NCBI GenBank assembly: GCA_019614645.1
Contig: JABWDB010000002.1
Span: 13,987,501 to 14,051,500 of the forward strand
DNA from: Stratiolaelaps scimitus
Lineage: Eukaryota > Arthropoda > Arachnida > Mesostigmata > Laelapidae
Direction: 5' to 3'
Length of the DNA: 64,000 nucleotides
This document shows positions 1 through 12,548 of this stretch, one piece after another. The stretch's first letter is position 1, and every line of letters begins with the position of its first letter. Made by a program: the position numbers and the translations under genes. The notes beneath the pieces were generated by a model, which worked only from the letters and a program-made list of their open reading frames with translations, did not search any database and was not told the DNA's origin.

Positions 1-2356
1 GCATCTCTTCCATTTGCTACGCTCCAGCCAGCGTCAGCCTGTAGTGTTTGACCCTGGGATAGTTGAGTTGCACACGACGATCCGCCGCCTCCCCCGCCCG
101 AGACCACTGCGACCTAGCTTATCTGGTGCCTCCGCCCCACACAGGGCTAAGCATATCGCAACCTACGGTCGAACCGTAGGATCGCCTGGGCAGGCCGATG
201 CTACACCATAAGGGCTTCCACCTCGCAATATTATTATACTTCGTCTTGCTGCTGCACGACAATTAAAGAACTAAAAAAGACGCAAGGTAAACAACCAGAG
301 GGGTGTGTCTGCCACGATGGACCATACCATCCCTTAATAACAGGGAACTCTTCGAACTGTTCGAATATGCACTCTGCTCGGCGTTTACTAATTGTTTGAG
401 GATGGCTAGGGGGCATTGTGCCACAACAAAATAATGAATCGAGCTGAATCGACCCAGAGATCGAAGCTAATATTCTTCGTTCGATTTCTCGTAAAATAAA
501 TGTCATAAATAATAATACACATATCATGAATAACGCACACATTCACAAAATACGTACGTTCCCACATCTACATCGATTGCTGTCGTTCAAAAGTGTAGAC
601 TGCTTTCGAAACTAGGTATGACTGTCCTTTCTAAGATAAAATGGGTCATATTTAGAGCGATATGCTCTGTCACTGTCGGCGTTGAACGGTCCAAGGAAAG
701 TTCCATATCGTGTGGTCCTGATGGAGGAAGTTCATATTATCGACCGATGACCGCTTTTCTCCTCTCACACAGCATGAGGACCTCACCTCGTCGACGAGGC
801 GCGCACCCGCTGCAGTACAGCGACACTTCAGCGGTGGCGACCTCAGTTGTGCACGAAGTACGCGACGTCAAATATTCCCCTCTGTTGCCTGGATTTCCAT
901 CTCTGTTTGTTCAGGCCTACCTACGATGAATGTTACAGAGGATGTATGGAAAACCATTGCCTCGCTCTTGTGACACAGGAGCTCGACGGATACACGAGAT
1001 TTTGGCAGGAAAGACCTGATCGGAGTCTTAATCGCTCGCTAATTAAGAATATTATAATAGACCTTCACGTGAATCGGGCAGCAGCATCGGAACCGCTGCC
1101 GCCTATCTGCCGAGTTCTGCTCATTGAATACGGGGCTACCATCATTATCAATTCGCTCAATCGATGCAGTAAACTTCATTTGTTTATCATCTGTTTATGC
1201 TAGCTAGACAATCGCCCAGTTTGCTCGCGTGGCGTTGAACGGCGTAGAAGATTGACGTCAAACGCGTTGTCGTTCAGAATGTCGCCGCTGCTGAATCCAC
1301 CAGCCGCTACCAGTACCCACCCAAGCAGAGCGGTGATCCTGTTGGTTACGAAGTCGAGTACCACTACCACTAGCGGATTGGAGAGTCACGCGTTTGGGGG
1401 CGAATCGAAGCCCTGTGTGCTCCGACGCCGAGGACACGTCCGCGAGCAGGAGCCACGTGAACGTCACCGGTGTGCGTCTGTGGCCAGATTGCTTGCTCAC
1501 TTCAACCGGGGGAAAGGCCCACTATCAACGTCGGCCGATTGGAAATACTGATAGGAGTGAGAGGCAGCAGGCAAGAACGACGAAACGACGACATTTTTAT
1601 TGGCCGCTCCGGTAGACGCATGGGTGCACGGCTTAGCCGCACACAGTGACGACTCGCGGGAGGAGGCAGCGAGAGAGAATAGCCAGCGAGGTCACCATTA
1701 GCGACATCGTCGGCATCGACATTATCCATGATGATTATGATGATATGATAATGACGGTGACGACAACGCCAACAACCTCAGATCTACATATCTGGAACGA
1801 TCAGCTGATGCTGGTGATTACGGAAGCCGAGTGACGAAAGCAAATGGCTGTTTACGTTAGCCTCAGATGTGAATCCGGCAATACCCGCCCACCCTCTAGT
1901 GACAACGTGACGAAGGACACGGTTTGCAAGCGATATGCATTGATTCTGTGTTGGCAAATGATGACGTTTTCTTTTACGTTTCGATGAAGTTGATTTTTGT
2001 TTATTGGTATAATATTGTAATTGTGGATTCAGCGTTTGTTCGATGGGCAATGCTTCTATAAATACAAATATGTGCGGTGTAAAGTGTTATATTATATAAT
2101 ACTGTTGTTGTAGGGGGTGATTTGGAAATAGCGGTGCGTCGACTTACGCAACAATAGTAGTTTGGCTAGCTAACGCTGATAGCAGACCGCTGTCAGCAAT
2201 TGAGAGCTGGCTGATACATATATATGTATATATATATAATATTACAAAAATTACATGCGTAATACACTGATGCACTAAACGGGCGAGGCGCATCGGGTTC
2301 ACCGAGTAGAGGAATAAACTCAGCGTATCATATAGCAAGGCAAAAAGGTAATGGTT
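1..2356. other. Gene-poor stretch
   Basis: No supported exon. There is a small palindrome around 171-189 (CCTACGGT / ACCGTAGG), a TA-rich patch near 2217-2240, and several ORFs of 60-120 codons without start or splice support. Confidence 0.5.
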
Positions 2357-2424
2357 TGTTGGTTTATTAAAGGAAGTGATATTTTTGCAAAGCTTAAAAG
2401 TTCGCTTATGTGTCATGTATAATA
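2357..2424 (-). repeat. Dispersed repeat, copy 1
   Basis: The sequence TTGGTTTATTAAAGGA followed by a T-rich stretch, AAGCTTAAAA and TCGCTTATGTGTCAT is shared, with substitutions and small gaps, with copies at 51713-51768 and 48875-48918. Read on the minus strand it ends with TTTAATAAACCAA, like a polyadenylated 3' end, so a retroposon 3' terminus is likely. Confidence 0.5.
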
Positions 2425-2429
2425 CATAT

Positions 2430-5380
2430 GTGCGTGTCTGTCCGCAGGGCTGCGACAAAAATCAAGCTCGAATGTTAGCACTCGGTCAGCAGATAGAGAG
2501 GGGTTTTGGTCTGACGCGCCTCGAACTTCATCAACAGGATCCAGCCCGCAGTTGGAGTTTGCACGATGGCTACTGCTACCGCCACCGTCACCGCCGCATT
2601 CAACGGAGCGACGCCACAAGAGATTCCCATCTCAAGCCAGCAGCAATGCCAGTACGAGCAGCAACAGCAACAATGCCAACAACAATAGCAACAGCAGCAT
2701 TGGGGGGATGGGACTGCGAGACTGGCGTCAAGTCGAAGTCAGGCGACGGCAAGACTGTCAAACAAAGTCAAGTGTGCGTTTTTAACAGTCTATTTATTAT
2801 ATATGTATATACGTGGCGGAGGCATCGCAGTCGCTATCGTACGTTGTTTTATCTGTGTGCCAAATATACTATTGGCAAATCCTTTTGCCGCCACCTGAAC
2901 GGAGGATGATAGCGGGCGGGCAGAGGGCGAATAGGAAAAAATGCAAAGAACATCGAGGACCTGATCATGATTGTGATAGTGGTGGTGGTGGCTGCTGTTG
3001 CAAATGCCAATATCGTTTCGTTCAAAGTAGGGCCTACCTCAGACAGGACAACGGGCGGAGGAGACGTTATGCGCCGAAGAAGCCACCAACCAGCGGCCAT
3101 TGAGCGCCTATGGGGTGGCGTTGGCGGACGGAAACACCGACATTGACGCATCGATGCATTCGCACGTTGTGTCGTGCCGCATATTTAGCAGCAGCAGCAG
3201 CCTCAGTATGGCTCATTCAACGGATGGAAATTTCACGCATCGGTTACGGCGCTCCTAGACACCGGCGATCGGCCAGCAGTTCCTTGAAGCGACACCCAGG
3301 AAAAGAGAGCCAGTAGTACTACAGTCGCGATTTGCGCAGTTACCTTTGAGATGATGCCTATGGGGCCTCCTTCTATTATACCTCTGCTACCACTTCTACG
3401 AGCATTGGTGGTAATCGTAGTAGTTTGTGTCTACCACGACTGATCGCACAGCTACCGACGAATAGTCAGCGAGCAGCTCTAGAGATTCCCTCGAGTACCC
3501 CTCAATCACTGAGCACTTCCGACAGCGAGCTGTTTTCACGTTCATCTCCGGCGTAGTTTTCCTCCGATATCTTCTGCCTTGTCCTCCCCGTTTCACTTAA
3601 CCTATCCGCCATTCGCGCACCGCTCAGTTCGAGTATGTCGCTGCGTGCCCTTTAAAAGGGGCGCACTCCCGAAGGGAACGGCCCACGGTCCCATGAATGG
3701 ACCTGCCAGCTATGAGGTTGTACGATGAGGCACGTCATGATTCCATGTACGATGGGGGGAACACTGCTCGGATGTATAATAACGAGTGCAATTGCTGCGT
3801 TGTCGTCCTGCTCGTCTCACGAAGTAGCGAGGTCGGTCCCGCGCTCGTCAGCCCACACATCTGTTGAAGGTTGTCGAAGGTTGCGTGCTGGTGGGAGCCC
3901 ACCGACGTGCAGCAGTTGGGCGGTTTAAAAAAGTCGAAGAAAAAAGGCCAAACGCTTCTACTTTCGGCCCTAGCAGGGAGCCCGAGCAGCTGGTGCTGTC
4001 AACATCACTAGCTGGGGGCTGCTGCTGACCCCACTCTCCCCCAGCGTTCTCTCGTTTCGCACATGCCCCTATGATCGTATGTTGGGAAGGGGCGTACCTT
4101 TACCCCCACAACGTTTTTCCTGTTTGCTGCTCGTCGTCGAGCCGACGCCACCGGTAGCCTTGGGGTGGCGCGGTGGGCGGCACCTTAGTTGCCGACAACG
4201 CCGGCCCGCCAACGGTTGCGGAGTTCTCCTGTCGGTCCGACGCGGTTGGACGTTGCCGTTGCCTCTGGACGCAGTGGCAGTTCCATTTTGTTGTCTCGTC
4301 TTTCCTAGGCGACGTTACGGCGACACACAACAGCACTCACTGCGCTTATCGCTGCTGACAAGGGCGCACGGCCTGCGCTAGCCCGCGCTCCCGTAGTGTC
4401 AGGGAAGGCCCTGAATATCAGGGCCAAACAGGGGTTGAAGAGGCGGGAGAAAGAAGCTCGTGCTCGAGCCACGACCAGAGTTTCATAGCAAGCGAGCGAG
4501 AGAGCCAGATAGATAGATAGAGATAAAGAGAAAACTCAGTCAGGAACGATGTAGATAGAACGAGAAGAAGGCGACAACCAGCAACCCGAGGGGGGAATTT
4601 GGAAGAGTCGACGCACCGTCGGACACCTCACATCAGACGAGTGGACGCTCGTAGTGCGCACGCGGGGGGCTCCCATACTTGAGCGTCGCTTCAACCGAAT
4701 AACAATCTATTAACTTTTTATCACCGATGATAATGCTCTCTCCTCCTTCTTCTGATGGGGGGAGAGAGATGGAGACGGGTCATAGTGGGCAAATGGGGTT
4801 ACATTGCGCCAGCACAAAGGGACGTTCGAACCGACAGCGCTGGCGGCACCACGGTAAAGGGGGTGGTGGCACTGGTGGGGCACAGGAAGGCGCTCGCTCT
4901 CACTTGGGTTGTCGTCAGACGGCGGACATGCGGAAACTATGAGGAACGAAGAGCAACCCAAGGGTCCCTATCAAAACAAAACGGCAGAGGTGAGCGTCGA
5001 ACGGCAAACGAACCTCAGGACTCGACAGCAACGAAATTCTACCAGGTCCTTCACCCGGCCGCCGGCAGCTGCAGCTCCGGCCGACGCAGCCGAAATAGCG
5101 CGCATGCAGACGAGGCGGACATGGGGTGCGCCAAAGCGTGCCTCCACAAAGCGAACGCTCAATAAATGTGAATAACAAAAGTTACCAAAGTGAAATTAAG
5201 GGGAGAGAGATCCCCTTGTAAATTAATTTTTGAGAGCACCATGTCAAAGGCCAGTGAAAGAAATGATGGGTGATACCATATCACACATCAAATAAACGGG
5301 AATTCATCAAACAAAAAAGAATCATTGGAAGGGAGAAGTAAAATACTCGATTTGTGTTTCAAAGTGTGCCGATATCATCT
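2430..5380. other. Unassigned GC-richer stretch
   Basis: An acceptor-like GTCTGTCCGCAG at about 2435-2446 opens about 340 nt that is free of stops in two + frames, one of them Ser/Asn-rich (SSNASTSSNSNN). No donor fits, so it is not called. From 4.1 to 5.2 kb several overlapping ORFs on both strands reflect GC content. No RNA gene was seen. Confidence 0.4.
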
Positions 5381-5390
5381 GCCTATCTGA

Positions 5391-5412
5391 TATATATATA
5401 TATATATATATA
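5391..5412. repeat. TA microsatellite
   Basis: Pure (TA)11, one of two TA runs within 130 bp. Confidence 0.95.
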
Positions 5413-5491
5413 GACGTTTACTAATACTCCATAATTAAGACTTCCATCTACCTTCATCGGTACAAAGCTAATCGACTATAATAATAGATAG

Positions 5492-5518
5492 ATATATATA
5501 TATATATATATATATATA
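5492..5518. repeat. TA microsatellite
   Basis: Pure TA run of 27 bp, preceded by a short GATA motif. Confidence 0.95.
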
Positions 5519-5646
5519 ATCAAGGTGCAAATGGTCAACAACGATGTGTATATATATATATCCATATATATTCGACATACCGCGATGCTACTCAGGAAAA
5601 GGGTGACACCCAGTATATATTCTCATAGATTCAATGTCTTGTTGAT

Positions 5647-5670
5647 GTTGTTGTTGTTGTTGTTGTTGTT
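5647..5670. repeat. TTG trinucleotide run
   Basis: (TTG)8, extended on both sides by imperfect units. It falls inside a + open frame as a leucine run, which is probably not coding. Confidence 0.9.
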
Positions 5671-5973
5671 ATTATTGTGCTTTGGTGTGGTAGCTGGCGC
5701 ATTCTATAATACATTGGTTCATTCGGCCGTCAGCATCGTTCAGTCAACCGTCAACCACAAAGAGTTGATGGGGAAATTGATTGCCCACCTTCGACGTCTA
5801 TTTGCCATCTGTGCAGCGTACAACGAAATCACGCAACCGTCCCCTCTACAATTCGATAGTGAATTTCACCCTTCAAGCAAAGTGGAGCAAACACTGCTAT
5901 TGTTTGCTAGAAACGATGCGCCCTCCAGCACAGTAAGATGCACCAGTATCGGCACGGATCCTGCTGCTGTTGA

Positions 5974-5976
<3 letters not shown>

Positions 5977-6010
<34 letters not shown>
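5977..6010. repeat. TC microsatellite
   Basis: Pure (TC)17. Confidence 0.95.
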
Positions 6011-6012
<2 letters not shown>

Positions 6013-6090
6013 TCTATTTCCACAGTCCAACTGACTCATGCAGCTTTCGAGTGAATCTTTCGCGTTCCATACGGTGACTCGATCACGAGG

Positions 6091-6123
6091 CCAGCCAGCC
6101 AGCCAGCCAGCCAGGCTGGCTGG
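6091..6123. repeat. (CCAG)6 followed by inverted GGCTGGCTGG
   Basis: Six CCAG units run directly into their own reverse complement, so the stretch can fold into a hairpin. It lies in a GC-rich gap without a supported gene. Confidence 0.85.
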
Positions 6124-6129
6124 CGGGCG

Positions 6130-7490
6130 TGCGCGCCTCCCTCGCCGCGTCGAACCGCGCCATTGGCAATCTGCGTGACGTCATCACGCTAACGATGGCG
6201 ATACTGTGAATCATAAGAGCAAATTTGCTCCTCACAAATAACAAGTAGTGACGGACAACGTTGACGTTAAAGATCGTTGATGGAGGAACGAGGACGCTGG
6301 CGGAGGCGGAGGAGACGTTCGAGACGTTTATCAAATGAAGAATGTAGCTCCACCTTGGGCAATGAAAGAATCGAATGAATTCGACGAGCGAGCTGCGAGC
6401 GACCAACCGGTGACGTGACGCATCGGGGACGTGTCGCGCAGCTCGGCGTGGTCAGTATACAAAGGCAAGTGCGGCCGCACACACCGAGAGCGCTGAACAC
6501 TGGTATGGCAACCTGCGGACGAGGTGGGAGCCGGCGGCTGAAGAGCGCCAACCTAATGAATCACAGCTGCAGAAGCCTTGCGGATACTACCACCGCCGCC
6601 TAGGGCACACTAAGGAGAATCAGCAAAATGATTGCGAACGATACATTTATTGTGTGTCACCACTTAGCGCCAGAGGCGAGCGGACGAACTGGCTTTGACC
6701 TAGGAGAGACGGGTCAACGAATCGGTGACGAATTGAAAACGACGCTCTTGCGGTGTTGAACGTCTCCTTGGCGAAGCTGAACACAGGGGACGATGGAGGA
6801 AATTAGAAAATATCCAAACAGACCTCGATAGAAGATCGTGCCTTGAGAAAACCGTTGCAAGAACGATGACGTCGTGCGGTTGCAATTTTGCACGTATACT
6901 GTTGCAACGCACGTCAGCGTCTCTCATCATCTCTGTTGGCCTGGTCATTGAGCGGCAATGCTCATTTCCTTTAAGTCTATTATATTCATGGGGAGATTTT
7001 CAGCCAGAAGTTAGATAGGCCGAGCAAAAACAACGCGCATCCGGTGCACACCGCCAAACTATGCCCAGTACCTACAGATCGTAGTAATGTCCCTGGAGAG
7101 AGGAGGATTCATCGCCCATAAACAGCGCATGGAATTGTTTGTTTCTATAAAGTTTAGACAAAGAGGGAAATACATTTACGCAAACGTCATCCCTCAATGT
7201 TGATTTCTCTGTTCTAGCAAAGCCGACGAATACGAACGAATAACGCAAGTGTGATAGTTTCCACGGTTCACGGTATGGTGGGAAATGCGGGGACAAAGAA
7301 ACACGCGCAAATGCAATACCATAATAGTCACTTAATCGTAATCAGACTAATAATAAAATCAAACTAAAACCAGCCGCATTATGGTTAGAACACACGCATG
7401 CATGCTACAATGGGGGACGGACACAGGCAGACACACACACACAGCGGGACATTATGTTAGATAAGTATACTTCGTGTCGTAAAATCAAGT

Positions 7491-7563
<73 letters not shown>

Positions 7564-8700
7564 TCGTTTATTGTGTAGCTGTGTCCTCGTTGCCTCGCGA
7601 CCGACTGCTTCATGCCAACAGCATCAGCAGAGTTGTCGGCTCGCTCCAACAACTGAAATCGCTGCAGCAGCAGCAGAGAAGCGAACGAGCTGCCACAACT
7701 GGGTAGTGACAACCGCCAGAAGCAATAGAAGTTACAGCTGCCATCGTCGTCGTCGTCGGACGGTCGCCAGCCAGAAATAGCAGTCATACTTCGCGTGACT
7801 TCGCTAGCTGCTGTCACGATGTTGCACTATGGCGCCGAGATGGCCGGGGAAAATGCATATGGTATTGTGATGAAGTAGTTGCCTCAGTCTCCCTATTCAC
7901 TATTGGCCTTCCCTGCACAACGAACGCTGGTGGCGGTTGGTGCTCGCCGCTGACAAAACTGACTGAACTCTATCTACTATACCATGCAACTCTCAACTCG
8001 GCAGCATGCGAGTCTTCGATGAGTCTTCACGAGCCGCTGCTTCTATGACTACCACCACCACCATCATGTCGTTTCTCTAACGTGATGATATCGGTCGATG
8101 AGATGCGATACCCACGTGAGGGTACTTCTTGCTAGTTGTACCATTGATGGACACTGTGTAGCTGCTCGGCGAGGAGCCGTCTTGACTTACTGTTGTCTGC
8201 TGTCTACTCGGGTGGTCTGTATTTGCAAGGATACTCTGGCCCGGCTAAAATAGCGCCAAGGTCGAACGGCCACCAGAAATGGATGAAGATCACGGGAGAG
8301 GGTCGGAGATGAGTTTCGTCGTCGACAGCGACTCGTCGTTAGAAAAATGCAACTTTTACAGAAGCGCAAGGGGCGAGCGTCGCCGCTACAAGCAGATACA
8401 GACGCAACAACCGCCCGATGAGCCAAAAGAGAGAGAGAGAGAGAGATGGGAAGAAGAGATTTTTTTTTCGCGTTGGCCAAACGACCACGAACGCGAGAGG
8501 TATCCCTGTAACGTTCACATATCTAGATACAGGTCATCATAGCAGATGAATGAGGGCGGGTGATGGCTGGCTAAACTTTCACTTGTTTTCGTCACGTTCG
8601 TGCAATTGTTGCCTGTATCGCATGCGTTTGGAAATCAACCCTCAACGAAGGGATCAACAACGGCTATGGGGTATTCTGTATGATGACAGGGCGGGCAGAC
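6130..8700. other. Gene-poor stretch
   Basis: Nothing beyond the long TA repeat at 7494 and short CAG or GA patches. Open frames on both strands at 8187-8542 coincide with a GA run and have no consistent splice pair. Confidence 0.45.
7494..7555. repeat. Long TA microsatellite
   Basis: About 62 bp of uninterrupted AT alternation, the longest in the window, continuing into GTGTGTG. Confidence 0.95.
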
Positions 8701-10190
8701 GGCATTTTCAGTGTACGGTGACATTTTGCCAGCAAGGTTATACCAAGTTGATAACCTCGTTAGGCTATATGATAATGATAGCAGGAGGGGGTATCAGCTT
8801 CAGGTCAGGATAGAGACAGGATCGTCGGCTGTTATTAGCGAGATCGATCTATTTATTACATCGTTGTCCGAGTGCTGGATATTCGAGAGTTGTGTTTGCA
8901 CTTATCGTGGTATCGTGTGATGGCTGCGGGCTGATGGACACGGGTTGGATAATTCACGAATGCAGCTCTGCATCATCTTTACATTATTTCGTTCTGCTAG
9001 TGCTTGCCGTGTTAGCCTTCGATATAGGTTTGTCTGCGAAACGTTTCGGTTTTTTCTAGTGGTTTTTGACGGTAGATCCCGGGGCCGAAATAGCTGTTGC
9101 GCTAGTGCCTCGAATATATCGATTCCGGATTTGTTTATTATTTGATCACACTTCTGTAGGCGATAATTCATTCCTGGCGTTTATTTCAGGAATTGTCTGG
9201 TTTTGTTACAAATGAACTGTCTACCGTTACTCGGGGCAGGTGTCTTCGGATATATCTGAATGACGCTAATATCTAGTGCACAACCATCAGATGGTTTCTT
9301 CAGTCGTTAGTGTTTTTACTGGTACGACTTCAATCAATTTGCTTAAGGATTTGATAGGATAAGTAAGTAGTAGCCCGGAAATGGACCCGCATAGTCAACA
9401 TGTACACGACCCCATCGAGATATGAGGTTCCCGATGGACTTACGTCGCTTTTGGTGGATTCCTTGCGCGCTTTACGCATGGTGAATTATTCCAAATCCTA
9501 TCAAGGTCCTCAGCTAACGTCGACCACCATAGGTGCTGGCGTGATGACCGATCAATTTAACCCTACCAACGTCTCCTCGGTGAAGGTCTCTTTGTGACTT
9601 TCTACCGAGGTTTTCTCAGTATGTAGACTCGATGGTCTCTTACTGTAACCCCATCGTTATTAGGGTATGGTATTTTAAAGATAATTTGTTCTCTGCTATG
9701 TTTCTGCTGAGGATTCGACTTCGGGTCCGACCTTGAGATCCAGATAAGGACGCGACAAGAGGATATGCCGTGAGGTAAGGCATCCGTGGCCAGTATCACC
9801 GGTTGATATGAATCGCTCGTAAGGAATTATACGGTCCGAAGTTATACTATGATGTTCAAGTGCAAAGTCAACGCCATTAGTGAGATGAACGGGTTGGCAA
9901 TTTCCTGTCACGAGCGTGATGGTTGCTTGAGAGACTGTTCACATAGAGAATTTCCCTGAAGAAGTATCGGGAGAGGGGGGATTGTCGATACTTTCATTCC
10001 TGTAGGAACTTCCATTCTCAGCGGCTTTCACTTTCAGGGGAGGTCAAAATCGGGGCCATCTTTTCGAATGCGCACGGAGTAAGTACTTAAGGGGCTAGAA
10101 CCGTCTATGAATAAGGAACCGTGCTCTGATACAGCTTCCATGTATCGATTTCTTCGTTGTGGTAATAATATTCTCCTCTCGTTAGACGTC
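8700..10190. other. Unassigned sequence upstream of the decayed integrase
   Basis: A 65-codon + frame at 9400-9597 includes RYEVPDGLTSLLVD, but nothing around it continues a known domain. The stretch may be an unreadable part of the same retroelement. I see no long terminal repeat. Confidence 0.3.
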
Positions 10191-10700
10191 CAATCTATAT
10201 GATTCGGCATACAATGCCCGTCGACATATCCGAGGTCTTTAAACGGACTTGGTTTCACAGGTACGTGTCCAAGTTCGGCGCAACGGCAGCAATTTCTCTG
10301 CGATCGTTCTCCACTGTTAAGTCGCGGTGTATTTCGCAGTTGACTCGAGTATTGCTGAAGCTTCAGGGCAGGTTCTTGTTATATTTGCCCAATTGTTCTT
10401 TGTCGCATATCGATTTCAAACTGCTGTGAGATTGTTAGCACATCCCAAGAAACTTGCACGTCCCTATTTGTTGAGTGACTGTTTGGTTACGGGACCACGC
10501 AGTCCTTGTTAAAATCCTCTCAGTAAAATTGTCCTCTAATGCCTGTGCGAGCCAACCGCAATGTCGAGCTTGCGCTGTAAGGACAGTGACGAATTGTTTG
10601 ATCGTTATACACAATTTTGGCGGATCGTTCTTGACAGACTTCTTTCGAGGAACATATTTAGAAGAATTCCTTGATACGTGTGATCGGGACCAACGCGATT
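10190..10700 (+). mobile_element. Decayed Ty3/gypsy-type integrase fragment
   Basis: Three blocks in the order and rough spacing of a gypsy integrase occur in shifting + frames. Near 10215-10290 there is a DISEVF...FHRYVSKFGATAAI stretch, like the F..W..RFG segment of the DDE core. Near 10395-10455 comes VAYRFQTAVRLLAHPKKL, which parallels the family's TAYHP(Q)xNGxVERxHRxLK motif. Near 10570-10665 come VRTVTN and FFRGTYLEEF, resembling the LGLRT and VYGTxLRLPGEF segments. The frame changes between blocks and stops are frequent, so this is a dead copy. I could not find reverse transcriptase, RNase H or long terminal repeats around it. The preceding 1.3 kb may be more of the same element, too eroded to read. 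A protein profile search would settle it. Confidence 0.5.
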
Positions 10701-10875
10701 CTCTACAGCGGTGAGGTCTGTGATGACTATTGGATGTGCTTCTAATTACAACTTGTAATAATAGCTGATTTCATTTTTCTTTGACCCTGGAGATGTTGCT
10801 GCTTACTCTGTGATTCATTTGTATTACCTCAACCCATATGCGTCCTGTTGAGTTCGAAATGGAGAACCTGTGGTT

Positions 10876-10877
<2 letters not shown>

Positions 10878-10914
<37 letters not shown>
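10878..10914. repeat. TA microsatellite
   Basis: Pure 37-bp AT alternation about 200 bp after the decayed integrase. Confidence 0.95.
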
Positions 10915-10915
<1 letters not shown>

Positions 10916-10919
10916 GCTA

Positions 10920-12400
10920 AAAATTATGACGCCCCAAGTTAAACCAAGGCCATCAATTATGGCCTAAAACTGATTCGTATAATATTTCGAAAGTATAATA
11001 TATATGCCTATACGACGACATACATTCAGGGTGAAATAAACATGACGATAATAATAATAATAATAAAAATAATGTCATTAGCGAATCATCCCATTGTGTC
11101 ATCGATGGTTACTATTATAGATATATTTGCTTGCCATGGCGTTATCTTCTATCCCCTCGTCCACCAGCTTCTTCTCAGTGTCCCGAGAACAGCGCTTGAT
11201 ATTACGGAGGCAGTATTTATGCTGTTTCTCTCATCAGTAGTGAAATAGGACGGGTGCGTGGACGAGCGAGAGACAATTATTGAAGGCGAGGAGAAGCCAA
11301 GTTAGGGTCGTGACGGCTCAACTCATCGTAGAGAACAACGTTGGCTGTCGGCAACCGGAGAAGCCGGAGCGAGAAATATAATAGATGAATGCACGAAGCA
11401 CTCCGAGTGCATTTAGCTACGCACCATAAAATGCGTAGGCCATATATATATATATATATATAAACGCTTATTGTTAGACAGACACTCAATAACAGATCCT
11501 AGCTGAGTAATCGGTCGACGGGCTGCACCGTTTAGTTTCGATGAATGAATCCATTGTTTGTTTGTTTTGTAACCGCAGTTACAAGAGGTGGAAATTCAAT
11601 GGGGTCCTTTTCATATCAAAAACAATAAATTATTAACAACACCAGCCGTATTGCACCTCGAATCGAGCAAGTCTTATGAATATACAGTGCGGGGGCTGAA
11701 TCGCGAAGGGTATTTTATTGAAATGCATATCAGGTGTAATGAATAATTTGCCATAGGTATAAATACAACACAATGCTTGCAGTTGCTATATTGACGGAAC
11801 TGCAGCATAGGAAGCGATTAAGTTCTCGTTCCACAAAAGTACAATTAGACAATATAGGGCCAGTCACAATGAACAATTAGAGCATCGTCACAAGACAGAA
11901 CGTGTCAGCTTAGGTGGGACTTAGGGAACATTCTGTCGATGTCGAATTTTTGCTCGCTACACCAATATGACGCGGTGCACGCAACCAACGAAAAAAAAAA
12001 CTAAACAAAGATGAAATCAACGCTCCAAACGCGAATGTCTGTTACACACATACACCCACCGGAGTCGTAAGTTGCAGATATATGCTATATGTGAGGAAAT
12101 AGACGACGGTCTGAGCGGACGCACGAAAAAGGTCGCAGATCAGCTCGAGGCGAGAAGAAATTTGATGAATAATACAACGTATCGAGCGAGCGAGCGGTCT
12201 ATATGATACGTTCTCTCGTTCTGACGGGCAAGGCCAAACTGGACCACAGCGCCCCGTATCATAGAAGTAAGAAGGAGGGAGTAGGCAACCGAGTACGTCA
12301 TCCATCTGAGTAACAAGTAGATTCGAAATGATGAACTGTGTCTGTGTGTGTGTGTGTATATATGTGTGTATATATGTTAATTTAGCTTAGTAGGGCAGCT
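10920..12400. other. Presumed intron/noncoding sequence downstream (minus strand) of the UGCG exon
   Basis: Contains an AAT patch (11047-11070), a TA run and a TG/TA patch (12341-12376) just after the donor. I looked for the next UGCG segments (QDxxDPA, NPKINN, CDSGI) on the minus strand here and to the left window edge and found none. Confidence 0.5.
11442..11462. repeat. TA microsatellite
   Basis: Pure 21-bp AT run. Confidence 0.9.
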
Positions 12401-12406
12401 ACTCAC

Positions 12407-12548
12407 CGTAGGGTAGTTCATGGTGAAAAACGACTCCAGATTGCCGTAGAGATTGGGATCCGTCCCCGTTAGTGGCTTTAGAATCGAGACGCCTTGTAAC
12501 GGGACCTCGACCGATGCCACAGTCTTCTTCCGGTGCAACTTTAGCTTC
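12407..12548 (-). CDS. UGCG: Internal exon of ceramide glucosyltransferase (glucosylceramide synthase)
   Basis: Glucosylceramide synthase transfers glucose from UDP-glucose to ceramide on the Golgi membrane, the first step of glycosphingolipid synthesis. On the minus strand a pyrimidine-rich tract ending TTTCTTACAG precedes the exon, and GTGAGT follows directly. The 142-nt exon enters in phase 2 and leaves in phase 0. Its 47 full codons include KLKLHRKK, then PLQGVSILKPLTGTDPNL, then NLESFFTMNYP. This matches the family's conserved segment just after the N-terminal membrane anchor: human UGCG has LPGVSLLKPLKGVDPNL and NLETFFELDYP there. It is the start of the GT21 glycosyltransferase domain, before the UDP-binding and catalytic aspartates. 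Exon 1 (signal anchor) should lie at higher coordinates and exon 3 (the QDxxDPA region) at lower ones, but I found neither. They may be beyond long introns or outside the window, so an isolated duplicated exon cannot be excluded. The identification is from memory of the family. Confidence 0.85.

Noticed and set aside
2440..2786. Ser/Asn-rich + open frame after an acceptor-like CAG
   Set aside because: Two frames are open equally, no donor or convincing stop context, and the composition is explained by CAG/CAA repeats.
4755..5165. 136-codon + ORF
   Set aside because: Several overlapping frames on both strands are open in the same GC-rich stretch; no start, splice or domain support.
7454..7817. 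ORFs on both strands with long Tyr-Ile repeats
   Set aside because: They are translations of the TA microsatellite, which has no stop in that phase; the same holds at 27.24, 37.38, 52.47 and 53.24 kb.
9400..9597. VPDGLTSLL-like segment resembling the PKA RII dimerisation domain
   Set aside because: Only about ten residues agree; the rest of the domain is absent and no splice boundary follows. It lies next to retroelement debris.
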